From assembly GCA_018136815.1 (NCBI GenBank), contig CM030936.1, positions 4,911,207-4,975,206 on the forward strand: a DNA stretch of 64,000 bases. The letters run 5' to 3'. The position numbers and the translations under genes were made by a program. The notes under the pieces are model-generated. The model was not told the origin of the DNA. It saw only the letters and a list, made by a program, of their open reading frames with translations, and did no database searches. Positions 41,301-49,979 of the stretch are shown here, piece by piece. The stretch comes from Isochrysis galbana (Eukaryota > Haptophyta > Isochrysidales > Isochrysidaceae). How positions within the stretch are numbered: position 1 is the first letter of the stretch; the number at the start of each line of letters is the position of its first letter.

Positions 41301-41618
41301 CACGGCTGGAAGCTAGACCCCAAAATCCCTCCACTGACCCACTTTGAGGAGGCGTATACCACGACGAACAAGATGGTACGTGTGCGTGGTTCGCAGGGGC
41401 AGGCAAGCGTAGTGGGCTCTCCCATCTCGGATACCCGCAGATGCGCCAGGTGCTGGATCCTCATGATTCGTGCCCTCCCGCAGGTGCGCATCTATAAGGT
41501 GCTCGATGTCTCGGAAGAGTCCAAAACATGGAGAAAAACGCACGGTCCCGGGTACCCCCCCCAGCTCGATGACGTGATTAAGACTGCAAAGGCATTTCAA
41601 CAGATTCACGGCTTTTAA
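38396..41618 (+). CDS. STT3: Oligosaccharyltransferase catalytic subunit STT3
   Basis: Seven exons: 38396-38428, 38716-38770, 38893-40394, 40554-40679, 40805-41047, 41235-41375, 41484-41618; all GT-AG, phases consistent, giving about 744 residues (family about 700-830). STT3 transfers the lipid-linked oligosaccharide to Asn in N-X-S/T sequons in the ER membrane. Visible motifs: [10 protein letters not shown] (first acidic metal site), [31 protein letters not shown] (SVSE-like), [18 protein letters not shown], the hallmark [19 protein letters not shown], and [12 protein letters not shown] (DK motif). About a dozen hydrophobic segments fill exon 3. Exons 1 and 2 ([11 protein letters not shown], then [17 protein letters not shown]) are inferred from splice phase and from the usual N-terminus; the rest is firm. 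The family D word CATTTGGTACCC lies in the intron at 40395-40553. Confidence 0.92.
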
Positions 41619-42185
41619 TCATTTTGTCTGCCGAGCCGCATGGCGCTCGCCCCGCGGGTCATCGCTTGGTTGCGCAGAGATTTCTTGCGATTTCTCACTC
41701 CTCTCCTCCAGCTGGGGTTTCGCTATTTGATCAGGTAGTGAGGCGAGCTGCTAGCGTTGCATGGTGGCGAGAAAGAGTGGAGCGAGGGCAATGCTTGACA
41801 CATCTTGTGTTGTGGTGACGAGTCGGGGTCGACCTAGGTCCCAGGGTCCGAGTAGGCTATGCCTGAGCTTTGTTAGGTTCTGACTCCTCGTTTCTACTCA
41901 TCAGTCGTAGAGCTGGCATACGAAGCGTGGTCCGATTTGGCGTTCCAAGGCAGCGGTAGGCGATGAAAGCAACTGTGATGGAACGGCAGACATCACCGAG
42001 CAAACGCCTCCACTTGCTCTGCTCTCTAGCTAGCTGTTCTTGGCAGCTGTGCATTCGCTCCTGGCGCCGCATCTAGGTCCACTAGGTCGGGGTGATAGCG
42101 AGCGCCATACGCCCAAGTAACGCTCATACATTCCAACCATTGCTATAGCCTATGTTATAGACAATGCACAACTAAATTAATTCGT
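41619..42185. other. Intergenic, no gene recognised
   Basis: Follows the STT3 stop. No polyadenylation signal or coding motif stands out. Confidence 0.4.
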
Positions 42186-42310
42186 GGGCTGCGATGGAGC
42201 GCGCTGCGCGCTGCTCCTCTCTCCTCTCTCGATCAGTCCGGCAACTATCGTTATGACGATAGGGTGCCATGGAGCTGTCAGCGGTCCCACTGATGCGCTC
42301 ACTCTTGGAG
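42186..42310 (+). repeat. Repeat F-like copy (divergent)
   Basis: GCGATGGAGCGCGCTGCGCG, then ATGGAGCTGTC as in 42783-42793. It resembles the copies at 42691-42866 and 34551-34665 but is more diverged. Confidence 0.4.
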
Positions 42311-42418
42311 ATAGACTGCGGAGGAGGACGAAGCGCGCGCGCTCTCTCTCTCTTTGCCCCCTCCGGCTCCGGGCTTCAGTTTACGTTTATTTTCCCGCCT
42401 CATACTGTAATAATGATA

Positions 42419-42640
42419 ATCAACTAAGTTTATACTTAGTTCGCCCATGGGGGGGCACGAGCCCCCCCCTCTCGCTCCACTCCTCCCCTGCCATGGGGGA
42501 GGAACCACCCATGGCGCTCCTGGCACGCCTAATGGCTTGCCAGGAGCCCACTGCCCTGCCGACCCACTCTCTCCCTGGCAGGCTCGCCTGCCTCTGCCTC
42601 GCGCGTCCTGGCCTGTCGTGGCCAGCCCATCGCTCCAACC
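42419..42640 (+). mobile_element. Retroposon E, 5' fragment
   Basis: Begins TCAACTAAGTTTATACTTAG and follows the first 200 bp or so of retroposon E (GCACGAGCCCCCC, CTCCCCTGCCATGGGGGAGG), then stops matching. It is therefore 3'-truncated or rearranged. Confidence 0.7.
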
Positions 42641-42690
42641 CCCCCTTCCCCCCTGTGGCCTGTGGTTCGACAGGCAGACAGGCAGACAGG

Positions 42691-42866
42691 TGAACTAACT
42701 TTATAGTTGGTCGCCATGGAGCGCGCCGCCGCTCCCCACCTCTCCTTCGGGCCCCCCGCCGCGGGAGCCCCCCCCGTACCCATGGAGCTGTCGCTGGCGA
42801 AGCGACCGCGTCCGCCCGCAGAGGCCGGGCGGTGAGCGCGACCCTGGTCGCGCCGCACGGCCCGTG
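42691..42866 (+). repeat. Repeat F copy (plus strand)
   Basis: AACTAACTTTATAGTTGGTC, then CCATGGAGCGCGCCGCC and GGCGAAGCGACCGCGTCCGC. The AACT...AGTT box followed by ATGGAGCGCGC is shared with 34551-34665 and, in part, 19103-19135. Confidence 0.6.
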
Positions 42867-42882
42867 GCCCCGGTCACACCAA

Positions 42883-43755
42883 TAAATAAAATAATTAATG
42901 TTATATCCTAGCCAACCCCACTAGCTAATTGGACACAACTTTTCCGTCCCGGAATCCCGCCATGCCTGACGAGCCAGGTGTCCGGGTGCTACCGGGGGGA
43001 GGGGGCACCGCCCCCTCCCCTCGATATTTGTCCTCCCCCCAGTGCACGCACCGACCCCGCGCACCCCAGCGCGTCCTCTCCTCGAGTCCACGCTGGGGGA
43101 AAACCCCTTTCGGGTAAAAGCAACGCAGGGGGGGGGGGGCACTCGTGAGATAGGGGCCCAGAAGCGCTAATCTCCCTCGCTAGTGCGAGTGGCCACGGCG
43201 AGCCGCGGCCCTTCCCTCCTGGCTCTGGCGCCCCCGTCTTCTCTTACCCAAACGGGGCGAGAAGACACGTTTCTGCCGGAGGGGAGAGCTGCCGCTCCCC
43301 CCTCCCCTCCCTCTTCCCTTTTCCTCCTCTCTTCCCTGCGGCGGGGGCCCATGGCGCGCGCCTGCGGCCCCTCGCTCAGGTCCCCAGATGGCCTGCAGGG
43401 CCTGGGAGCACAGCTCAGGGGGCAGGTGAGGCTGGGGCATGGCCCTGGCCCCTCCTGCCTCTCCCTCGCTGTCGCTCCGAGCCCCTGCGGGTCGACTGGA
43501 GCTGGCTGGGGGGTCCTGAACAGGGGGGCCCAGGGGGAGGAGGGGCTGGTCAGAGGAATGGGCAGGCCACGACGGGCCAGGGCGGGCGAGTCAGGCGGGC
43601 CTGTGGGGAGAGGAATGGGTCAGCAGGGCTGTGTGCTCCTGGCAAGCCATCAGGCGTGCCAGGAGAGTGGGCGGATCCTCCCCCATGGCAGGGGAGGAGT
43701 GGAGAGAGAGGGGGGCTCGTGCCCCCCCATGGGCGAACTAAGTATAAACTTAGTT
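42883..43755 (-). mobile_element. Retroposon E, full copy 2 (873 bp)
   Basis: Flanked by a perfect 16-bp direct repeat GCCCCGGTCACACCAA (42867-42882 and 43756-43771). On the minus strand it starts CAACTAAGTTTATACTTAGT at 43755 and ends in an A/T tail (ATTAATTATTTTATTTATT) at 42883. It aligns end to end with copy 1 (16943-17820). The independent duplication confirms the element ends. Confidence 0.88.
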
Positions 43756-43771
43756 GCCCCGGTCACACCAA

Positions 43772-44259
43772 GGAAGGCAGCCATGCTGGCCCACCCCATG
43801 GTGGGTCACAGGCTGTGACAAGCATCACACCAACACCAAACCAGAAGGGACACTCATCCATCAGGCATGCCTTATGGCAGAGGCCTCTCTCGCCCTGGTG
43901 ACGGCCGCGCTGCCTTGGCGGCGCGGCCCGAGACCGGGTGGCCCCTATGGGCACAACTACAACACCATCCACAAAGCGCACATGGACACTGACACACTGA
44001 CCCACCAAAAGCACAGCAGGAGACCATACACCATACAGATGAGGAAATGCTTGGATGCGCCTTGGGGCGCACGCCACACCGCCACGCAAGCTACCCACAC
44101 GGACCCCGAAAAATATGTAAGTCCCGCACCTGTTTACAGGAGAAGTCGGGACTGAGGACGCCGCCAGCCCGGTAGGCATAGGAGGAAGGGACCCCTCAGC
44201 GTACTTGCCCGCACGCCTTGAGGTGATGGCACAGACACATACACATATGCATCCCTTCA
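43772..44259. other. Intergenic, no gene recognised
   Basis: No domain; the composition is typical of the GC-rich background with CACAC-rich stretches around 43830-44100. Confidence 0.4.
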
Positions 44260-45050
44260 AATCTCCCCCCTCGCAAACCCCCGGCTCCCATTATAACTCC
44301 CCACAAGTTACAATGAGGGAAAACCCATTGAGGCGGACCGGTCGACGCCGGCCGACTCTCCGGGGAAAAACAACGGGGGGGGGGGAGGGACCTCTCGTCG
44401 TGAAGCAGAACGGCCCTTACAGCTCGCGCCGCGAGCAGTCCTCGAAGAAATAAATGACTGCGCCCCCCGATACCTGCCACAAGGACGTCTTGAGCCACTC
44501 CCTTCTTCTCGCCCCTCCTGTCGCCAGCCGCCCCCCTTCGCCCGTTTGCTAACGCAAACGGGGCCCGTTTCTCACCGCACTCCATCGGGGGGGGCGCAAA
44601 TTCCCCCCTCTCCCTCTCTCCATTCTCCTCCGCCCCTCTCCCTGCGGCGCGTCGCCATGCGGCGCGCCACGGCCTGCTCTCAGAGGGCCTTTGGGGGCTC
44701 CCAGAGGGCCAGCAAGGGCAGCTCAGGGGGCAGTGGAGGCTGGGGCTCAGCCCCTGGCCCCCCCTGCCTCTCCCACGCTTGCCACGCTGGCCATTGGAGC
44801 CTCCCAGTGGCCTCTGTATGCCTGGCGACCAGGGGAGGGGGGGGAGTCAGCTCGAGGGCAGGCCCATGCTGGGCGTGGGAGTGCGAGTCTCGGCCCGCGC
44901 CCACTAGGGGTCTGGGCCACAGTGTTGATTGCCCAGCCCCTGCCAAATGGCAGGGGCTGGGGTTGATTGTACGGGCCCACCCCGGGGGGTGTCCGCGATG
45001 GAGAGAGGGGGGCGCGAGGCCCCCATTGACCCCCACTTATAAAAGTAGGT
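44260..45050 (-). mobile_element. Divergent retroposon E relative
   Basis: Shares the order of blocks with retroposon E on the minus strand: GGGGAAAAACAACGGGGG (compare GGGGAAAACCCCTTT), CCTGCGGCG, GCAGCTCAGGGGGCAG, GGCTGGGGC, then GGGGGGCGCGAGGCCCCC near the 5' end. Identity is much lower than between copies 1 and 2, so I treat it as a related subfamily. Confidence 0.5.
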
Positions 45051-45052
45051 TG

Positions 45053-45499
45053 GCGAGGAAGACTCTAGCGGCGGATTCGAGAGCCTGGCGTCGTCCCGGT
45101 TCCCGATCGAGCCACTCACTCCATCGACGCCGAGTCTTTCGCGAAACCATCGGCCCCGTTTGCGAAGGTAGGTCCCAAGAAAGAACCGGAACCCAACAAG
45201 AAACAACAAGCCTTGCAAGAAGCTAAACAAGCCTTCACAAGGTAACTCGAGAGCCTGAGACAAGCGCGCAGCGAGTGACAGGCGACCTGGCTCCTTTGGG
45301 TCAAGATTACCCGAAAGGAGGAAACCTGGAATCTAGACCTGACAAACAGGCTAGAAAGAACGAAACGAGAACCCGAATTCTAGGTCGCTAGGGACGAACC
45401 CTACCAACCTAGATGTACCTGAGCTTCGCCGTGTGGCCGCACGACGAAGGACCTGGAAATAAGAGCCTAGAAATCGCATCATCTAGGATGAATGCGACA
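45053..45499 (-). mobile_element. Deleted chromovirus family A relic
   Basis: Minus strand: the first 328 bp or so of the LTR (TGTCGCATTCATCC at 45499 down to about 45172), a segment of about 58 bp of unclear origin, then about 60 bp identical or nearly so to the methyltransferase-coding region (copy 1 positions about 3763-3825). Everything else is missing. It lies immediately beside the divergent retroposon E relative. Confidence 0.8.
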
Positions 45500-46092
45500 G
45501 CGCTGGGTGAGAGTTCTTGCTAAGGAGACTCGTACGCTGCCCCGGTGCCAACGAGTTCGCGAACACGATGCACTTGGCGACCGTTCGGTAGATGGCACAT
45601 GGCACAGGAAGTCCTGCGGAAGCAGCGCAGCGCGCCAAGAGGGCTGTATTGCGTATTGCAATGCTCGCCACGATTCCCGAGCGCGCGGTTGGGTAGTCTA
45701 CGGGGTTGGGAGGCAGCGTACCAATATGCTGGATGGGGTTCTGCGCGTAGGAGCGCGTAGGCAAGCCGGTGTCATCCTCCTCAGGTTGGGGCTGGAAGTG
45801 GTGTGGTGTGTGGTGTGGGGCTGGCGGCCATGCTGCGTGGGCAGGTGAAGCAGAAATCGGCCGAGTGCGGTGGCATGAATGAAACGCCGGTGAGACCGCC
45901 GACCGGTGTACCCGGACCATTTAGTCCGAACACCATCGACAAGGGGGGGCTGACCACCGCCGTGCTCTCGCAGGAGCGCGGCGAATAAGGTCGGTCGGCC
46001 TGTCAGGCGGGTCGGGCGCCATCGCTCTGCCTCGGATTCGGATTAGAGCGGGGAGAGAGCCGGGGAAATCTTCCCCCGGTCCGACGATAAAA
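45500..46092. other. Intergenic, no gene recognised
   Basis: A 145-codon minus-strand frame (45483-45920) overlaps the LTR edge and has no recognisable domain. Confidence 0.35.
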
Positions 46093-46712
46093 ATGTGGGC
46101 CTCCGGATCAACAAGAGTTTTTTTTTCAACCCACTCTCCCCCACCTCTATCCGTTAGGTCGATCTTAAGAGCGATCCTTGCGAGATACCACCTATTAGTA
46201 ACGGCGAAAGTCGGTTTCTTTCAGAGACTGAAAAAACAACGAGAGAAAATGGGGCTTCACGCCCCGAGCAACAAACACATTAAGAAAATGATAAGCCTTC
46301 TTTACACGGTGGGCAAAGACTTCAATAACCTAGAAGTATCGGAAGACCTCCTACAGGCGGCGAGAGGTCTTGATATGCGAAACATCACCTAAGGTAGCTA
46401 ACCCTTTTTTAATAGAGACCCCAACGGACAGACAGCAAGAGAGTTTCTATGAGATATAAGAGAAAGTGATACAAGACACAAGCCGAGCCAGAGCAAAGGA
46501 GAGCAGCCATAGTCTCCCGCCCACTTCTCTCCAACTCCTGGCCGAAGCAGCGCGCGCGGCCTCCCCGGAACCAGCTTCTCCGCTAAAGAGGGAACCTGAA
46601 CTGGGGAAGGGGGTTGTTAGGGGTTAAGGTTGGGTAGTAGGGAGGCCCACGAGCACACTGCCTCATGCCGCACACGTAGCGGAGATTTTTAAGAAGAATT
46701 TTTTTTCGCCAC
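46093..46712 (+). mobile_element. 5'-truncated LINE-like 3' end, copy 2
   Basis: The frame 46093-46392 contains FFQRLKKQREKMGLHAP, HIKKMISLLYTVGKDFNNLE and LLQAARGLDMRNIT before TAA. It is followed by about 320 bp matching 20930-21216 and ending in a T-run. The frame's C-terminal pattern (MG-x-P, then a helix, then a leucine-rich end) resembles that of the LINE fragment ending at 27132. A-rich codons contrast with the host genes. Confidence 0.6.
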
Positions 46713-47448
46713 ATCATTCCCGCAGCTCGCACGGAGTCTACAAGAGAAGGAGAGACAGCGAGCTCAGGGAGCATGATCCGGATGGTAGACGAACGACAAG
46801 TAAGCACACCAGAAAACTTGCGTTCAAAAGAATGCGGGAATGTCTAGGATCTGTTCCATCGGTTCCACTGCACACTGGCCCGTAGTTATATCCACAGCGG
46901 GCACCGGGCGCAAGACGCCGCAGCCCGCACGTACTTGCGGCCGACGTGAACGGCGCACTCCCGAGCCTCTGTTCTAGAGGGTTGGAAAGCGAAATCACCA
47001 CACATCGGCGACAAGCACACGCTACGAATCAGCTTCACGACCAACAAGAACAGGCAGATTGGCTCCGCGGTTTCTATTGCACAAATGGAACTGGATTGGG
47101 CCAAGCGGACTCGACCGCGATGGGGCCATTGTGCCCGTGAGAGTGGGCGCCAAGTGATACTGCATACTCAGTGCCAGAATCAGCACCCTTTGGCAGTCCG
47201 CACCAAGGAACGGCATGGCTCCACCCTCCCCCCGCCTTCCCTGGGGAGCTACGGCGGGTCGATCGGGCCAGCAAAATAAGACACCAGCGAACCGATACGG
47301 CCGACGTGCGTTATGCAGAGAGGCCACTTGAGAGATCTGAAAGCGGGCATCCTCCTTGCCAGGCAGCAGGCCAACCATGGCACAGGCTACAGAGTTCGCC
47401 AAGAGCAGATGACAGCACACAGCCGGACGAACGAACGCCAAGGGCCTG
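46713..47448. other. Intergenic, no gene recognised
   Basis: Open frames on both strands carry no known domain. The right end is the 3' flank of the Myb gene. Confidence 0.4.
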
Positions 47449-48468
47449 TCAAGCCTTGTCAAGGAGATCAATGCCGAGCTCCTCCCCCCAGCGAACCACG
47501 CTATCAGCCTCGAGCATGTTCTCAGCAGGCTCTAGAGGCGGCCTTCGACCATAGTGTATGTCAAACGTCTTCGAGCTGTTGCGGCGCAGTATGGGCGGCG
47601 GCCCCGAAGATGATTGTTGGGGAGCGGAGGGGGGCACATTCTCTTCGGCGAAGAGGGGCAGAAGCCCACTAATTGAGCGAATGTCGGGCCAATTGGTGCT
47701 TGTCGCCGGAGCATCACCCAGCAGCGAGCCGCAGGAAGACTGCAACCGATGCGACAAAAGGTCTGAGCTGCTCCGCATTGCGGAGGTCTGCGCACCAGAG
47801 GAGACAGTACGCGGTGCAGATGCTTGCGCGCTCGATGAATCATACCATGACCGTATGTGCGCTGATTGCTGTGCTGATTGCTGCTCGGCCTGCTGCTCGG
47901 CTAGTTGCGCGGCCTGTTGCGCGAATGATGGGTGAGAGGTTTTCCGGGACGTCTCCTCGGGAGCAAGAGAGTTCCAACGCTGTTCTTGTTGTGTTGACGG
48001 GAGCACATGGGGCAGCGCATGCACGGTGACGGGCGGGCGCAGCGTTTCGAACGTCGGCCGAGTGGAGTTGGAAGAGACGTAAACCTGCGGCAGTCCTGAT
48101 GCCGTTTTCGGGTCGGGGAGCGGCCTGGCCATAACCGAGGGCAGTCCACTGTGCGCAGGTGGGGTCGGTGGCGAGAGTGGCGCGCCGGGTGAGAGGATGT
48201 AAGGAAGAGAGGAGGCGACGGAGAGCTTGACCTGGCAGACATGGCCAAGCTTGTGCTGTCCACACGCCGCGCATCGATTCTTTGAGAGCCCCTGCTCGCG
48301 CAGAGCCTGCCCCTTCTCAATGCGGAGGAAACGGTTGCGGACAGAGGCAGAGCTCCGCCCCGGCAACGCTTGTGCGATGCGGCCCCATTTGCGCCCCTCG
48401 GTCTGATACATGCTGAGGATGACTCTGTCTTCCGAGGGGCTCCAGGCTGTCATGTGCTCGTGCCTCAT
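47449..48468 (-). CDS. Single-repeat Myb/SANT protein with CxxC-GHxC finger
   Basis: 339 residues from the ATG at 48468. Residues about 6-52 form one Myb/SANT repeat: TAWSPSEDRVILSMY, GRKWGRIAQALPGRS and SASVRNRFLRIEKG, with the expected tryptophans and a final aromatic. A compact Cys/His motif (CAACGQHKLGHVC, Cys 66 and 69, His 76, Cys 78) follows. The remainder is Gln/Ser/Pro-rich with a QQAAQLAEQQAEQQSAQQSA run. Probably a nuclear DNA-binding regulator. The open frame upstream of this Met encodes only Pro/Arg-rich low complexity, so I reject the longer start. Confidence 0.8.
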   Translation of the reverse strand: MRHEHMTAWSPSEDRVILSMYQTEGRKWGRIAQALPGRSSASVRNRFLRIEKGQALREQGLSKNRCAACGQHKLGHVCQVKLSVASSLPYILSPGAPLSPPTPPAHSGLPSVMARPLPDPKTASGLPQVYVSSNSTRPTFETLRPPVTVHALPHVLPSTQQEQRWNSLAPEETSRKTSHPSFAQQAAQLAEQQAEQQSAQQSAHIRSWYDSSSAQASAPRTVSSGAQTSAMRSSSDLLSHRLQSSCGSLLGDAPATSTNWPDIRSISGLLPLFAEENVPPSAPQQSSSGPPPILRRNSSKTFDIHYGRRPPLEPAENMLEADSVVRWGEELGIDLLDKA

Positions 48469-49055
48469 GGTGGGCGGTTGCGCGAAGAGCGCGGCGAGTG
48501 AGGTGCGGGAGGGGCCTTCCGGTGGAGGCCAGCGGAAGGGGACGGGGGCGGCGGAGGGGACGGTCGACGGGTCGAGGAGAGAGATGGGGAGAGGGAGGGA
48601 AGCCGTGACACGCGAGGGGAGGGGGTGGGCGAGGAACGGGTTTGGAGAGCGGGATAGAGAAGAAAACAAGGGGGGGAGGAGGGGGGAGGTGAAAGGAAGG
48701 GTGGAGGGCAGACTAGGCTGTGAGGGTGGGCCGGGAGGGCGGGGGGGGGGCAGAAGTCGTCTCTCGGCGCCGTCTCCCGCGCGGGGGGGGAGAGGGGGGG
48801 GGGGGGGGGAAGGGGGGAAGGGGGAAAGGGGGAAAGGGGGGGGAAGGGGCGCGGGGGGGGGGGGCCTTCCCGCTCGCATTCTCGAAAGCGAGCGAGAGGG
48901 GGGGGGTCCTCGAGAGGGCAAGGGCGAGCGGGAAGGGCGGAAAGGAAGCGCCCTCCGCGCGGGGGGGGAAGGGGGAGGGGGGCGGCGGAGGGCGCGCCGA
49001 TGGACAGCCCGAGGACACACGCGGGGAAGAAAAAGGAACCCAGCGCGGCCCATCT
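48469..49055. other. Upstream region of the Myb gene, long G-runs
   Basis: G-runs on the plus strand at 48745-48870 and 48898-48990 form dense candidate quadruplexes (pyrimidine-rich on the gene's sense strand). No gene. Confidence 0.45.
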
Positions 49056-49546
49056 TCCCTCGCTCCTCGGCGGGAGGGCGGGGGGGGGGCGAGACGTCGA
49101 GATATGAAGTACTAGGCGTGGATATATACATGATACGCGCTCCTCCTCCCTGGCGGGAGGGCGGGGGGAAGACGTCGAGATAATGAGTACCAGGTGTGGA
49201 TATTAATGATACGCGCTCCTCCTCCTCGGCGGGAGGGCGGGGGGGAAGACGTCGAGATATAGAGTACCAGGTGTGGATATCAATGATACGCGCTCCTTCT
49301 CCTCGGCGGGAGGGCGGGGGGGAAGACGTCGAGATATAGAGTACCAGGTGTGGATATTAATGATACGCGCTCCTTCTCCTCGGCGGGAGGGCGGGGGGGA
49401 AGACGTCGAGATATAGAGTACCAGGTGTGGATATCAATGATACGCGCTCCTCCTCCTCGGCGGGAGGGCGGGGGGAAGACGTCGAGATATAGAGTACCAG
49501 GTGTGGATATTTTTGATACGCGCTCGTCCTCCTCGGCGGGAGGGCG
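49056..49546 (+). repeat. Tandem repeat, 76-78 bp unit, running into the assembly gap
   Basis: The unit contains GATACGCGCTCCTCCTCCTC, GGCGGGAGGGCGGGGGG, GAAGACGTCGAGATATAGAG and TACCAGGTGTGGATAT. Starts are at 49132, 49208, 49284, 49362, 49439 and 49515 (spacing 76, 76, 78, 77, 76), with a degenerate first unit before. The array is cut by the N gap. Confidence 0.95.
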
Positions 49547-49646
49547 NNNNNNNNNNNNNNNNNNNNNNNNNNNNNNNNNNNNNNNNNNNNNNNNNNNNNN
49601 NNNNNNNNNNNNNNNNNNNNNNNNNNNNNNNNNNNNNNNNNNNNNN
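49547..49646. other. Assembly gap, 100 N
   Basis: Exactly 100 Ns, the conventional size for a gap of unknown length, between the tandem repeat and chromovirus copy 2. The missing 5' LTR and gag of copy 2 should lie here if the join is right. Confidence 0.98.
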
Positions 49647-49979
49647 GGCTATGCCAAGCACCCAAGGGTCTCGGCGGCGCTAGCAAAGTGCCGACCGGCC
49701 GATAATTCAATGGAAACTCCACGGACGGACGATATCAATAGGGGAATCACCGAATGGACGAACGAAAACGGCTGTGCCTTCTGCGCTTTCCGACCTCACG
49801 CTCCTCCTGGCACTCCAGCCAGCGAAGCCTGGAAATATGGCACGGGAGACGGTGCTCACAACCCCGTCATCTGTCAGCCATATATTCGCTTTCTGTGTGA
49901 GGCTGGCTGCGGAGAGTGTGGATCGGACGAGCACATTCATAAGCTTCTTCGCTCGATGGTCCGGGTTAAGCCTCAGTAG
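49647..49979 (+). CDS. gag: gag C-terminal part with Nanos-like Cys/His cluster
   Basis: After the gap an open frame encodes TEWTNENGCAFCAFRPHAPP, a spacer, ICQPYIRFLCEAGCGECGSD and EHIHKLLRSMV, ending at TAG (49977-49979). The C-x2-C ... C-x7-C-x3-C-x2-C ... H-x-H arrangement, especially C-x-PYIRFLC followed by CG..GSDEHIH, resembles the Nanos-type zinc finger more than the usual CCHC knuckle of retroviral gag. I infer an RNA-binding nucleocapsid role from position. The N-terminal capsid part is missing because of the gap. Confidence 0.6.
   Translation, partial: GYAKHPRVSAALAKCRPADNSMETPRTDDINRGITEWTNENGCAFCAFRPHAPPGTPASEAWKYGTGDGAHNPVICQPYIRFLCEAGCGECGSDEHIHKLLRSMVRVKPQ

Noticed and set aside
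43183-43818. Long plus-strand frame through retroposon E copy 2
   Set aside because: The corresponding frame in copy 1 is not conserved, and the composition is simple GC-rich; not a protein.
48469-49131. N-terminal extension of the Myb protein (221 codons)
   Set aside because: Pro/Arg-only low complexity caused by G-runs; the Met at 48468 starts immediately before the Myb repeat.
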